Source: Cobetia sp. L2A1
Lineage (GTDB): Bacteria; Pseudomonadota; Gammaproteobacteria; Pseudomonadales; Halomonadaceae
Assembly (NCBI RefSeq): GCF_009796845.1
Contig: NZ_CP047025.1
Location: 1,178,001-1,242,000, forward strand
Length of the DNA: 64,000 nt
Reading direction: 5' to 3'
How positions within the stretch are numbered: the first letter of the stretch is position 1; every line of letters starts with the position of its first letter. Both the position numbers and the translations under genes were made by a program. This document shows, piece by piece, positions 17,747 through 26,864 of this stretch. Below the pieces are notes generated by a model. That model did no database searches. It was not told the origin of the DNA and saw only the letters and a list, made by a program, of their open reading frames with translations.

Positions 17747-17796
17747 CGCTTGTTGAGTTGTGTTGATTCACTGGCGTGCCAAATCTCCTTGTAATG

Positions 17797-17831
17797 ACAA
17801 CACCGCGACGGCTCGGCCATGGCGGTGTTGT
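17797..17831. promoter_or_regulatory. Hairpin between yqiB and cpdA
   Basis: ACAACACCGC (17797-17806) is perfectly complementary to GCGGTGTTGT (17822-17831) around a 15-base loop. It lies in the 120-base gap before cpdA. Without a T tract it may be an RNA stabiliser or a partial terminator reducing cpdA expression. Confidence 0.4.
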
Positions 17832-17866
17832 AATTGCATCTCACGCCCTGTCTGCTCGAGAGACCG

Positions 17867-18613
17867 ATGCGACTGATACAGATAAGTGACTGCCATCTGC
17901 GCGCCAATCCTGAAGCGCGCTCACGACTGGGTTTTCCGTTACGTCAGCTGGAGGCGGTGGTCGCGCATGCTGCAGGTCTACGTCCGGACATCCTGTTGGT
18001 CACCGGCGATGTCAGTCAGGATGAAAGTCCTGCCTCCTATCGGTTAGCGGCCGCGGCTTTCGACAGCGTCGGCTGTCCGTGGTTCTGGTTTGCGGGCAAT
18101 CATGACCACCCTGATTTCATGCAGGAGTTACGTCCTTTTCACTCTGAGCTGGATCTTGGTGCCTGGCGCCTGCTGTGCCTCGATTCGCGTGTTCCCGGCC
18201 AGGCCGGAGGTGAGCTAGGGCAGGATCAGTTGACTGAGCTGGCGGAGTCATTGGCGCTATCACTCGAGCAAGACCCACGGCCGATACTGTTAGCCATGCA
18301 CCACCATCCGGTGCCGATCGGTTCTGCATGGATGGATGCACTGGGGTTGGCCGATCGTGAGGCATTCTGGCAGACGCTGGCGGCTTATCCTCAGGTCAAG
18401 GCCGTGCTGTGTGGACATATTCATCAGGCATTCGCCAGCTGTCAGGCGAGCAAGCAGGGTGTTGTGGCCGTGTATGGGGTGCCCTCGACCTCTGATCAGT
18501 TTGCGCCACGTAGCGAGGATTTTGCGGTAGACGAGGCTGCGCGTCCCGGACTTCGAGTGGTTGATCTTGATGGTGATCGCCTCGATACCTGGGTTGAGCG
18601 CGTCACGCTGTGA
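17867..18613 (+). CDS. cpdA: 3',5'-cyclic-AMP phosphodiesterase CpdA
   Basis: CpdA hydrolyses cAMP to AMP and so lowers CRP signalling. The 248-residue metallophosphoesterase has the ordered metal-binding motifs QISDCHL, GDVSQD, GNHDHPDF, MHHHPVPIGS and CGHIHQ. Start at 17867 is chosen over a longer frame because the family begins MxxIQISDxHL. It ends the nudF-yqiB-cpdA cluster. In E. coli the cluster continues with yqiA and parE, which here lie 10 kb further on. Confidence 0.92.
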   Translation: MRLIQISDCHLRANPEARSRLGFPLRQLEAVVAHAAGLRPDILLVTGDVSQDESPASYRLAAAAFDSVGCPWFWFAGNHDHPDFMQELRPFHSELDLGAWRLLCLDSRVPGQAGGELGQDQLTELAESLALSLEQDPRPILLAMHHHPVPIGSAWMDALGLADREAFWQTLAAYPQVKAVLCGHIHQAFASCQASKQGVVAVYGVPSTSDQFAPRSEDFAVDEAARPGLRVVDLDGDRLDTWVERVTL

Positions 18614-18836
18614 ATTCGCAGGCCAGCGGGGTATGGCTCAGTGGTCACGCTATTTATTCATTTTGGGTCTTAAAAGATAGTTCCTGATTCTTTGACGTTA
18701 TCAAAGCTCAGCGGTTACCGTGTCAGTATTCTGCATGTTTGACGGGTAAGCGTTCAGGCTTGCCTGCCGACACGCCACTGATTGTCATGGGCCGCCCCTC
18801 GGGCGTGCCCCAGCGCTCACGAGGTTGCCGCACGCG

Positions 18837-19748
18837 ATGATTTCCCCCGAACGTCAGACCCACCTCAAGCAGCTCGAGGCCGAGTCCATCCACATCATCC
18901 GTGAGGTGGTCGCCGAGTTTGCCAATCCGGTCATGCTGTATTCCATCGGCAAGGACTCAGCCGTCATGCTGCACTTGGCGCGCAAGGCCTTCGCTCCGGG
19001 TGTGCCGCCGTTCCCGTTGATGCACGTCAATACCACCTGGAAATTCCAGGAGATGATCAAGTTCCGCGATGAAATGTCGGCGGAAGTCGGCATGGAGCTG
19101 ATTGAGCACATCAATCAGGAAGGCGTAGCGGCGGGCATCAATCCGTTCGATCACGGCAGCGCCAAGTATACCGACATCATGAAGACCGCTGGTCTCAAGC
19201 AGGCACTCGACAAGTACGGCTTTGATGCGGCCTTCGGTGGTGCACGTCGTGATGAGGAGGCGTCGCGTGCCAAGGAGCGTGTCTACTCTTTCCGCGATCA
19301 GTACCACCGTTGGGATCCGAAGAACCAGCGTCCGGAGCTGTGGAACATCTACAACTCCAAGATCAACAAGGGCGAGTCGATCCGCGTCTTCCCGCTGTCC
19401 AACTGGACCGAGCTGGACATCTGGCAGTACATCTACCTTGAATCCATCAAGATCGTCCCGCTCTACTACTCCGCTGTGCGTCCGGTCGTGAAGCGCGATG
19501 GCCTCGATATCATGGTTGATGATGACCGTCTGCCACTGGCCGAAGGTGAAGTGCCGGAAATGAAGTCCGTGCGCTTCCGGACACTGGGCTGCTATCCGCT
19601 GACCGGCGCCGTGGAATCTACGGCTGCCACACTGCCGGAAATCATTCAGGAAATGCTGTTGACGCGTACCAGCGAGCGCTCCGGTCGTGCGATTGATCAC
19701 GATCAGGCAGGCTCGATGGAGAAGAAGAAGCGCGAAGGCTACTTCTAG
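18837..19748 (+). CDS. cysD: Sulfate adenylyltransferase subunit 2
   Basis: CysD makes adenosine 5'-phosphosulfate from ATP and sulfate, with the GTPase CysN driving the reaction. The 303-residue protein has the PP-loop [13 protein letters not shown], the [16 protein letters not shown] segment and the C-terminal [11 protein letters not shown], all typical of CysD. ATG at 18837 follows GAGG at a slightly long distance. It is followed by cysN after 146 bases. No cysC or cysH is in the window. Confidence 0.97.
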   Translation: MISPERQTHLKQLEAESIHIIREVVAEFANPVMLYSIGKDSAVMLHLARKAFAPGVPPFPLMHVNTTWKFQEMIKFRDEMSAEVGMELIEHINQEGVAAGINPFDHGSAKYTDIMKTAGLKQALDKYGFDAAFGGARRDEEASRAKERVYSFRDQYHRWDPKNQRPELWNIYNSKINKGESIRVFPLSNWTELDIWQYIYLESIKIVPLYYSAVRPVVKRDGLDIMVDDDRLPLAEGEVPEMKSVRFRTLGCYPLTGAVESTAATLPEIIQEMLLTRTSERSGRAIDHDQAGSMEKKKREGYF

Positions 19749-19894
19749 GCTGAAGTTCGCCAGTTCAAATGGTTTTTTAGAACAGTCATCTTGAACAGCT
19801 ATTTCGAATAGACCACCTGCCAGCGGGGCTCGTAGCGCCGCACAGCGACAGCTCGTCCGGTTGGCAATGCAATGACAGCGGCAAGGAGAAAATT

Positions 19895-21346
19895 GTGTCC
19901 CACGTGTCAGACAAGATTTCCGCAGATATCGAAGCCTATCTGCAAGAGCATGAGCAAAAAGATCTGCTGCGTTTCATTACCTGCGGCAGTGTAGATGACG
20001 GCAAGTCGACCTTGATCGGGCGCCTGCTGTTTGATTCCAAATTGATTTACGAAGATCAGCTGGCATCCATCACTCAGGCCTCCAAGACTAGCGGCACCAC
20101 TGGCGATGAGGTCGATCTTGCGCTGCTGGTCGATGGTCTGCAGTCAGAGCGTGAGCAGGGCATCACCATCGATGTTGCCTACCGGTTCTTCTCGACCGAC
20201 AAACGCAAGTTCATTATCGCCGATACTCCCGGACACGAGCAGTACACGCGCAACATGGCGACTGGTGCGTCTTCTGCGAGCCTGGCGATCATTCTGATCG
20301 ATGCCCGTTATGGTGTGCAGACTCAGACCCGTCGTCACAGCTTCATCGCCGACCTGCTGGGTATCCAGCATCTGGTTATCGCGGTCAACAAGATGGATCT
20401 GGTTGATTACTCCGAAGCGCGTTTCCATGAAATCGTTGCCGAGTACCAGGAGTTTGCCGATAAGTTGAATGCGCCGGATATTCGCTTCGTGCCGATGTCT
20501 GCTCTCAAGGGTGATAACGTCGTCAATCACAGCCTGTCGCTGGATTGGTATACCGTCGATGGCCAGGCTGGCCCTTCGCTGCTGGAAGTGCTGGAAACCG
20601 TCGAGCTGACGCAAGATCAGAATCTTGATGATCTGCGCTTCCCAGTGCAGTACGTCAACCGTCCCAATCTCGACTTCCGTGGTTACTGCGGCACGTTGGC
20701 AGCAGGTGTGGTGCGCCCGGGAGACAGCGTCAAGGTGCTGCCGTCCGGCAAGATCTCAACCATCGAGCGCATCGTGACCTTTGATGGTGATCTCGAGATC
20801 GCCTATCCCGGCCAGGCCATCACGCTGACCCTGAATGACGAGATCGATATCTCGCGTGGCGACTGGTTGGTGGCCGCGGATGCAGAGCTGCCTATCTCCA
20901 ACGCGTTGGAGGCTGACGTCGTCTGGATGCACGAATCTCCGCTGGTGCCAGGCCGGGCCTATGACATCAAGCTGGCGACGCGTGACCTCACTGGTCAGGT
21001 CAGCGCCATCGACTATCTCTACGACGTCAATACACTCGAGCATCACCAGGGCGACAGCCTGGCACTGAATGCCATTGGTCGCGTGCAGATCGAGCTGACC
21101 CAGGCTGTACCGGTGGACGACTATCGTTCAAGCCCGGGCACTGGCTGCTTCATCGTCATCGACCGACTGAGCAATGTCACTGTCGGCGCAGGCATGATTC
21201 GTGGCATTGGCCGCGCGGCAGGACAATCAGTATCTCATCAGACCGACTGGGCTGCTTTTGAGTCTGACCTCAATGCGCTGGTGCGTAAGCACTTCCCGCA
21301 TTGGGAGGCGCGGGATGTCCGTGAGTTGTTGGGTCAGGCTCGCTAA
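19895..21346 (+). CDS. cysN: Sulfate adenylyltransferase subunit 1
   Basis: CysN is an EF-Tu-like GTPase coupling GTP hydrolysis to adenylylsulfate formation by CysD. The 483-residue protein has G1 [10 protein letters not shown]3 DTPGHEQY and G4 NKMD, followed by two beta-barrel domains. The start is GTG at 19895, with AAGGAG seven bases upstream. It ends after the EF-Tu-like domains, with no fused CysC kinase domain, unlike the CysNC fusion of pseudomonads. A strong terminator follows. Confidence 0.97.
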   Translation: MSHVSDKISADIEAYLQEHEQKDLLRFITCGSVDDGKSTLIGRLLFDSKLIYEDQLASITQASKTSGTTGDEVDLALLVDGLQSEREQGITIDVAYRFFSTDKRKFIIADTPGHEQYTRNMATGASSASLAIILIDARYGVQTQTRRHSFIADLLGIQHLVIAVNKMDLVDYSEARFHEIVAEYQEFADKLNAPDIRFVPMSALKGDNVVNHSLSLDWYTVDGQAGPSLLEVLETVELTQDQNLDDLRFPVQYVNRPNLDFRGYCGTLAAGVVRPGDSVKVLPSGKISTIERIVTFDGDLEIAYPGQAITLTLNDEIDISRGDWLVAADAELPISNALEADVVWMHESPLVPGRAYDIKLATRDLTGQVSAIDYLYDVNTLEHHQGDSLALNAIGRVQIELTQAVPVDDYRSSPGTGCFIVIDRLSNVTVGAGMIRGIGRAAGQSVSHQTDWAAFESDLNALVRKHFPHWEARDVRELLGQAR

Positions 21347-21420
21347 GTGAGAGGCGGGATAACCACTACGCTTGACACGCAATAGCAACACGGCTCGTCC
21401 GCGAGAATGCTGGTATAGCC

Positions 21421-21454
21421 AAAGCCCCCATGACCGCAAGGTCATGGGGGCTTT
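21421..21454. terminator. Bidirectional terminator between cysN and hmp
   Basis: A 15-base perfect stem, 21421-21435 with 21440-21454 (arms containing GCCCCCATGACC), has a GCAA tetraloop. There are A residues on the left and T residues on the right. It serves the convergent cysN and hmp genes. Confidence 0.9.
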
Positions 21455-21496
21455 TCATTGCACAACCGATGTCACCATTCGCTCAAGCTGCTGGCA

Positions 21497-22699
21497 TCAG
21501 GCGAGCGTAGGCTCGGCGGTGATCGCGATGGATGGCCCGAAGTGCTCGTAATGGCAATGTGAGACTGGTACGCCGAGTTGAGTCAGCGTCTGGATCATCG
21601 CCTGCATGAAACCATGCGGGCCGATGACAAAGGCCTCAAGAGCCTCTGCACTGACGTTTGCGTCAACGAGTTGGCTGGCGAGCCACTCACGCTCGATCAC
21701 TCCCAGGTGGGCGTGGCTCGGCAGAGGGTCAGCCTGCTCGTAACAGACCTGATAGCGCATCTGCTCAGGATATTGGGCGGCGAGCGCCTGTAGCGTGTCA
21801 TCGAAGGCATGAACCTCGGGGTCGCGTGCCGCGTGCAGATAGATGACCTGACGACCCGCAGCCAGCGCAGCATCCAGTAGCGGCAGCATGGGGGTCTGAC
21901 CGACACCCGCTGATAGCAGTAATACCGGCCCTTCATTGTCGCCGAGTGTCAGCACGCCACCCGGCGGCAGCAGATCAATCTCGTCGCCTACCGTCAATGA
22001 ATGTAGATAGTTGCTTGATTGGCCGTGTGACTCGCGTTTGACCGAAATGCGACAGAAAGCATCATTCGGTGAGTGCGACAGGCTGTAATGGCGATAAATG
22101 ACACCATTGGGCGTCACCAGACGCATACCGATGTATTGACCCGGCGTGAAGGAAAACAGCGGGCCTTCCAGCGGTGCGAGATACAGTGAGCGGATCTCGC
22201 TGCTTTCATCGTGCAGGCGAGCGATGCGGAAGCGACGGAGACCCTGCCATCCGCCTCGCGTAGCGGCGAAGCTACCATAAAGACCCCGCTCTGCAGCGAT
22301 CAGTACGTCGGCAAGTTCACCGTAGAGCGCGCCCCAGGCATCGGCGATGTCAGGTGTCAGTGCATCACCCAGTACTTCACCGATGGCTGCCATCAGGCAC
22401 TCACCAACAATGGGATAGTGCTCTGGCAGAATGTTGAGTGAGACATGCTTGCTGACTATCGGTGCCAGTAGACGATCGACGGCTTCACGGGAGTGGCGAG
22501 CCCCGACATACGCCAGTACTGCTCCAGCCAAGGCGCGTGCCTGACCGCCACTGGCCTGATGTGTCTGGTTGAACAGCGACTTCACCTCGGGGTAGCGCTC
22601 GAACATCAGCGGGTAGAAGCGCGCGGTGATGGCATTGAGATGTTCGGCAACCACGGGAGCAGTGGCGGCGATCAGGTCTTCCTGGGTGACAGTCAGCAT
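21497..22699 (-). CDS. hmp: Flavohaemoglobin (nitric oxide dioxygenase)
   Basis: Hmp converts nitric oxide and oxygen to nitrate using NAD(P)H. The 400-residue protein has an N-terminal globin with proximal His85 in SKHVSLN and distal-pocket Tyr29, Phe43 and Gln53. FAD- and NAD-binding domains follow, with RHYSLS and SAGVGQTPMLPLL. The start at 22699 follows AAGG; a longer frame upstream to 22798 would run across the promoter. It is transcribed away from a NorR-type regulator, and a sigma-54 promoter with three NorR-like sites lies upstream. It is thus very likely induced by nitric oxide. Confidence 0.97.
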   Translation of the reverse strand: MLTVTQEDLIAATAPVVAEHLNAITARFYPLMFERYPEVKSLFNQTHQASGGQARALAGAVLAYVGARHSREAVDRLLAPIVSKHVSLNILPEHYPIVGECLMAAIGEVLGDALTPDIADAWGALYGELADVLIAAERGLYGSFAATRGGWQGLRRFRIARLHDESSEIRSLYLAPLEGPLFSFTPGQYIGMRLVTPNGVIYRHYSLSHSPNDAFCRISVKRESHGQSSNYLHSLTVGDEIDLLPPGGVLTLGDNEGPVLLLSAGVGQTPMLPLLDAALAAGRQVIYLHAARDPEVHAFDDTLQALAAQYPEQMRYQVCYEQADPLPSHAHLGVIEREWLASQLVDANVSAEALEAFVIGPHGFMQAMIQTLTQLGVPVSHCHYEHFGPSIAITAEPTLA

Positions 22700-22761
22700 G
22701 GCGTTACCTTGGCGTAGAGAGAAAATCGAGATGAAGGCGTATGGAAAGGTCACTCTAGTAA

Positions 22762-22777
22762 CGCAAAGGGCATGCCA
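22762..22777 (-). promoter_or_regulatory. Sigma-54 promoter of hmp
   Basis: Read on the minus strand the sequence is TGGCATG-CCCT-TTGCG, matching the sigma-54 consensus TGGCACG-N4-TTGCW closely. The essential GG and GC are in place and ten bases apart. Transcription should start near 22750, giving a leader of about 50 bases before the hmp ATG. Confidence 0.85.
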
Positions 22778-22818
22778 ACTCATTACGTCAGTCGTCATGC
22801 GGGGTAGCGGCGCGTGAT

Positions 22819-22875
22819 GTTATTATGACACTCACCAGCGAGGTGTGTTTTTGACACGAATCGTGTCTAAATAAC
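22819..22875. promoter_or_regulatory. Three NorR-type enhancer sites
   Basis: Three sequences of the form GT-N7-AC lie at 22819-22829 (GTTATTATGAC), 22845-22855 (GTGTTTTTGAC) and 22865-22875 (GTCTAAATAAC). This is the recognition pattern described for E. coli NorR, which also needs three sites. They sit roughly 70, 100 and 120 bases upstream of the predicted hmp start, as expected for enhancers of a sigma-54 promoter. A perfect palindrome, GACACGA-A-TCGTGTC (22853-22867), overlaps two of them. Flanking arms TGATGTTATT and AATAACATCA (22815-22824, 22870-22879) form a further inverted repeat. Confidence 0.75.
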
Positions 22876-22947
22876 ATCAAGCGCTTATTTGATGCCCAGC
22901 CTTGAGCTCTGCCTGAAACCCTGTATCGCCAGCCATCGGAAACCATC

Positions 22948-24738
22948 ATGCCGGACGAGCACTTTCCCGAAAACGATCATCCCCTTGCTGCACTTGATGC
23001 TTGGCTTGAGGCGTATCTGTCTGATGCAGATATGCCGATGCGCCGCCCGCTGCCTTGGTCGCGTCTATTGGCGGCGCTGATGCAGAAAGTGCCCGGTGAG
23101 GCGGCAACCCTGATGCGCTATCTACCGGAGCGTCATGAGCTGATGCCGCTGGCAACCTTTGGGTTGCCAGCCGAGGTGCGTGGCCGTCGCTTTCGGCTGT
23201 CTGAGCAGCCGCGCCTCAAGGCGATTACCGAGCATCATGGCGTGTGTCGTTTTGCGATGGAGTGTGATCTGCCGGACCCGTTTGATGGTCTACTCGGCGA
23301 GGCGCAAGAGCCGGGGATGAACGCTGGTTCTGCTGCGTTGGGCGATCCTGCGGCAGGCGATCCTGCGGCAGGCGTTCCTGCCGCAGGCAACGACATGGCC
23401 AAGGATCATGACCTGCTGGTGCATGACTGTGCGGGGATTGCGCTGCGTGATGGCGAGATTTTACTGGGCATAATGACCTTCGATGCGCTGACGCCTGGCG
23501 TCCTGGAGCCTTTGATACAGCTGGAACGCGAGGATTCAAAGAGTCGTGAGCTGACGAGCTTGCTGTCACTGCCGGCACGCTGTCTGATGTTGGTGCGTGA
23601 GCAAGAGGCCACGCAGGCACAAGGCCTCGTGACGCGACCTCAGGCGCTATCAGCGGTGACACTGATGTCTTGTCCGCAGCGTGGACCCGCGATGGCGCGA
23701 CTGGAGGCACAGTTGGAGGCAGTGGCCGACACTGAGATGACAGTGCTGGTGCAGGGCGAGACTGGAGTCGGCAAAGAGGGTGTCGTTCAGCGCTTACATG
23801 ATGCGTCACGGCGAGCAACCAAGCCGCTGGTACGTATCAACTGTGCGGCATTATCGCCGGAGCTGGTAGAGAGTGCGTTGTTTGGTCATCGACGCGGCGC
23901 CTTCTCGGGTGCCACGCATGATCACCGCGGCCACTTCGTGATGGCGGATGGCGGTACCTTGCTGCTCGATGAAATCGGCGAGTTACCGCTAGCGCTACAA
24001 CCCAAGTTGCTGAGGGTGCTGCAAGAAGGTGAGTTACAGCCGCTCGGCAGTGATCGGGTCGTCAGGGTCGATGTGCGAGTCGTCGCGGCAACCAATCGTG
24101 ATCTCGAGGCGGAAGTCGCGGCGGGGCATTTCCGTGAAGATCTCTATCATCGTTTGAGTGTCTATCCGCTGCGGGTACCGCCGCTGCGGGAGCGCGGGCG
24201 CGCTGACCTGTTGGCGCTGGCAGGTACTTTCCTTGAGCATAATCGGACGCGCCTCGGGCTGGGTAACCTACGGCTGACACCGGGTGCGGAGCGCGCACTC
24301 TGTGATTATCCGTGGCCGGGGAATGTGCGAGAACTGGACCATTGCGTGAGTCGCGCCGCACTGCATGCACGTCTCTCTCAGGCTCCCAAATCGCGTGCCG
24401 ACGGTCGGCAGCTGGTCGTGATCACGCCTGAACTGTTGGCACTAGAGGTCGCGTCGAGCCCGAAAGGTGGTGAGTCAAATGCAGGTCAGTCACTACGTAG
24501 CGATATGACGTCAGGCGAAGGGGCATCTAGAGGCGATCATTCCCAGGGAATGGCCAGTGATATCGTGCTTGATCTGAATTCGGTGCCAGGCCTGCGCGAT
24601 GCCACCGAGCTGTTCCAGCGCGAGCACATTCGCCGGGTTTGGCAAGCCTGCGATGGCAACTGGGCAGAAGCGGCGCGTCGCCTAAAGATGGACAGAGGGA
24701 ATCTCTATCGGCAGGCGCGCCGCCTGGGAGTGATATAG
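22948..24738 (+). CDS. norR: NorR/FhpR-type nitric-oxide-responsive sigma-54 activator
   Basis: The 596-residue bacterial enhancer-binding protein has an N-terminal GAF-type sensor. The AAA+ domain has Walker A GETGVGKE at about 270-277 and Walker B LLLDEIGE. The C-terminal Fis-type helix-turn-helix has NWAEAARRLKMDRGNLYRQA. In the NorR family the GAF domain holds a nitric-oxide-binding iron. The sigma-54-contacting loop reads GAFSGA (317-322) instead of the usual GAFTGA. A run of three 15-base repeats adds an alanine-, glycine- and proline-rich insert in the sensor region. Divergent transcription from hmp indicates it controls that gene, like FhpR of Pseudomonas. Confidence 0.9.
   Translation: MPDEHFPENDHPLAALDAWLEAYLSDADMPMRRPLPWSRLLAALMQKVPGEAATLMRYLPERHELMPLATFGLPAEVRGRRFRLSEQPRLKAITEHHGVCRFAMECDLPDPFDGLLGEAQEPGMNAGSAALGDPAAGDPAAGVPAAGNDMAKDHDLLVHDCAGIALRDGEILLGIMTFDALTPGVLEPLIQLEREDSKSRELTSLLSLPARCLMLVREQEATQAQGLVTRPQALSAVTLMSCPQRGPAMARLEAQLEAVADTEMTVLVQGETGVGKEGVVQRLHDASRRATKPLVRINCAALSPELVESALFGHRRGAFSGATHDHRGHFVMADGGTLLLDEIGELPLALQPKLLRVLQEGELQPLGSDRVVRVDVRVVAATNRDLEAEVAAGHFREDLYHRLSVYPLRVPPLRERGRADLLALAGTFLEHNRTRLGLGNLRLTPGAERALCDYPWPGNVRELDHCVSRAALHARLSQAPKSRADGRQLVVITPELLALEVASSPKGGESNAGQSLRSDMTSGEGASRGDHSQGMASDIVLDLNSVPGLRDATELFQREHIRRVWQACDGNWAEAARRLKMDRGNLYRQARRLGVI
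23341..23385 (+). repeat. Three 15-base tandem repeats inside norR
   Basis: Three in-frame copies of a unit beginning GGCGATCCTGCGGCA encode Gly-Asp/Val-Pro-Ala-Ala. The first two copies are identical and the third differs at two positions. The copy number could vary between strains without breaking the frame. Confidence 0.9.
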
Positions 24739-24769
24739 CGTGAACTCACGTCTGGATGCGTTTGCAGAT

Positions 24770-25798
24770 TCAGGCGCGAGTCGCGATCAGGACGGCGCGG
24801 CGCGGAGCAGGATACCCTTCACGCGTCAGGCTCGAGTTGTCAGGGTCGAGGAAATCACTCAGCGAGTGATAGGTCATCCAATCGGTGGCGCGTTGCTCGT
24901 CCTGCGTGGTGACGGCTTCATCGACGATGCGTACATCCTTGAAGCCGGCACGCTCGCACCAATGTGCCAGCGCTTGCGAGGAGGGCAGGAAGTAGACATT
25001 GGGCATGGCGGCGTAACGCTCGCCGGGCATCAGCACGGTGGTCACGCCACCTTCGACGACCAGTGTTTCCAGCACCATCTCGCCGCCGGGGCGCAGGGTG
25101 TCGCGCAACTGGAAGAGATGATCCATCGGTGACGGACGGTGATAAAGCACACCCATCGAGAACACGGTATCGAAGGCGGCCATCTTTTCCGGCACATCTT
25201 CGATGCCCACCGGCAGGAAGTGCAGGTTGCGCCCTTGCGGATGATCCGTGCCGATGAAGTGGCGTACGGCATGGAACTGGCAATAGAAACGCGGCGAGGG
25301 ATCGATCACCAGCGTGAAGGCCGCTCCTGCACCTACCATGCGCCAGCCGTGGTAGCCATTGCCACCGCCGACATCCAGCACACGACGATGAGTCAGGTCC
25401 GACAGGTGCGGCGCCAGACGCTGCCATTTCCAGTCAGAGCGCCACTCGGTATCGATGTGGATCTCATCCAGTTGGTACGGCCCCTTGCGCCACGGCATCA
25501 TGGCACGCAGCAGGTTCTCGCTCTGGCGCAGCTGGCCCTGAGAGAGTCCTTCTGTCATGCGCGCACCGACGCGACCTGCTTCCAGCTCTACCTCGCGCTC
25601 GGCGGGCAGGGATGGCAGTTTCTCAAGTGCGCCATGCCAAGCCTTGAGATCAGCGTGGCGTTTGCGGTCCAGACCTTCTGTCAGCTGGACAGGTAGTGCG
25701 CCCAGCCAGCGAGCGAAACCATTACCGACGGCGCCTGGTTCGCAGGCGAGCTCGGTAAAGGCGAGATAAAGATCACGATCGTAGGAAGAGATGCTCAT
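24770..25798 (-). CDS. cmoB: tRNA U34 carboxymethyltransferase CmoB
   Basis: CmoB transfers the carboxymethyl group of carboxy-S-adenosylmethionine to 5-hydroxyuridine 34 of tRNA, forming cmo5U. The protein has KGPYQLDEIHIDTEWRSDWKW, written here as KGPYQLDEIHID followed by TEWRSDWKW, then the cofactor motif LDVGGGNGYHGWRM and FSMGVLYHRPSP, all characteristic of CmoB. The start at 25798 (342 residues) fits the family better than the in-frame ATG at 25861, but neither has a strong ribosome binding site. It follows cmoA on the same strand with a gap of 114 bases and is convergent with norR. Confidence 0.94.
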   Translation of the reverse strand: MSISSYDRDLYLAFTELACEPGAVGNGFARWLGALPVQLTEGLDRKRHADLKAWHGALEKLPSLPAEREVELEAGRVGARMTEGLSQGQLRQSENLLRAMMPWRKGPYQLDEIHIDTEWRSDWKWQRLAPHLSDLTHRRVLDVGGGNGYHGWRMVGAGAAFTLVIDPSPRFYCQFHAVRHFIGTDHPQGRNLHFLPVGIEDVPEKMAAFDTVFSMGVLYHRPSPMDHLFQLRDTLRPGGEMVLETLVVEGGVTTVLMPGERYAAMPNVYFLPSSQALAHWCERAGFKDVRIVDEAVTTQDEQRATDWMTYHSLSDFLDPDNSSLTREGYPAPRRAVLIATRA

Positions 25799-25912
25799 GC
25801 GGTAAGTCTGATCCGTGAGGTGGCGATGCGGTAAATCAGCAGCCTGGTTTGTCAGCGACATGCATTGTCAGCGACGTGCTCGAATTCGCGACGTGCTTTG
25901 TCAGGAGCACGC

Positions 25913-26659
25913 TCAGTCAGCGGCCTTGAAAGCGACCATGGAGGCGAAGTTCAGGTATTGCAGCCAGGTCTGGCTACGCTCGAACCCCGCTTGGGTCAGG
26001 CGCGCATGATGCGTGACGAGACTGTCAGGCTTCATCACGTCTTCCAGTGCCTCACGTTTTTGCGAGATTTCAAGATCTGAATAGCCATTGGCCCGCTTGA
26101 AGTCATGATAGCGTTCGATCAGCCAGGCATTTTCTGTGGCGTCGTCGCTGATGATCTTCTCGGACAGAATCAGGACACCACCGGGTTCCAGCGCCGTAAA
26201 CAATTTGTCGATCACTGCATCACGATCTTCAGGTGGTAAAAACTGTAACGTGAAGTTGACCACAATCATGCCGGCTGGCTGGTAGCTCAGGGTGCGTATA
26301 TCGGCTTCGCGGACATTGATACGATGCAGGGGGAAGGCATCGGCGAGCTCACGGCTGGCACGCTCTACCATTGGTGCGGAGAGATCGACGGCTTCTATCT
26401 CGATATCCTGCGGCGCCATCTCGCGCGCCAATGCCATGCTGGCTGCTCCCAGTGAGCAACCCAGGTCATAGACGCGTGCACCGGGGCGCAGATGAGCACG
26501 GGCCATCACACCCAGCATGGCGATGATCTGGCCGTAACCCGGTACCGAACGGCGTAGCATGTCCGGGAAGCAGCTGACGACTTGTTCGTCAAAGGAGAAG
26601 CTGGCAACACGGTCAAGGGGTGTCGTAAATATCGCGTCACGGTAAGATGCATCACTCAT
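25913..26659 (-). CDS. cmoA: Carboxy-S-adenosylmethionine synthase CmoA
   Basis: CmoA makes carboxy-S-adenosylmethionine from S-adenosylmethionine and prephenate, supplying CmoB. The 248-residue protein has the cofactor motif YDLGCSLGAASMALA, preceded by FDEQVVSCFPDMLRRSVPGY, and later VVNFTLQFLPPEDR, as in E. coli CmoA. It leads a cmoA-cmoB unit divergent from pgi. With cmoM in the same window, all three cofactor-dependent wobble-uridine steps are encoded within 14 kb. Confidence 0.95.
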   Translation of the reverse strand: MSDASYRDAIFTTPLDRVASFSFDEQVVSCFPDMLRRSVPGYGQIIAMLGVMARAHLRPGARVYDLGCSLGAASMALAREMAPQDIEIEAVDLSAPMVERASRELADAFPLHRINVREADIRTLSYQPAGMIVVNFTLQFLPPEDRDAVIDKLFTALEPGGVLILSEKIISDDATENAWLIERYHDFKRANGYSDLEISQKREALEDVMKPDSLVTHHARLTQAGFERSQTWLQYLNFASMVAFKAAD

Positions 26660-26864
26660 GGATCAAGGCTTCATCGGGCAGTGGGCCAGGGCGACATGCC
26701 ATCGGCCGAGGACCGGCCGGGCAGAGTGCCCCGCTGGCGCCCGCCATTCTACGCATTCGACGCGCGTGACGCACCCGTCGGGGCTGACCAATGATGCCTC
26801 CATCAACCGATTTCAGTCCGGGCCTCGTGGGCCCGGTCGTCACACTTCAAGGAGAGAGGTGGCC

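Noticed and set aside
18957..19700. A 247-codon open frame on the minus strand across cysD
   Set aside because: It lies entirely inside the strongly supported cysD gene, has no ribosome binding site and no family resemblance; long antisense frames are common in GC-rich genes.
26658..26864. A 69-codon N-terminal extension of pgi
   Set aside because: It overlaps the divergent cmoA start; ATG 26865 has a strong ribosome binding site and matches the family length.
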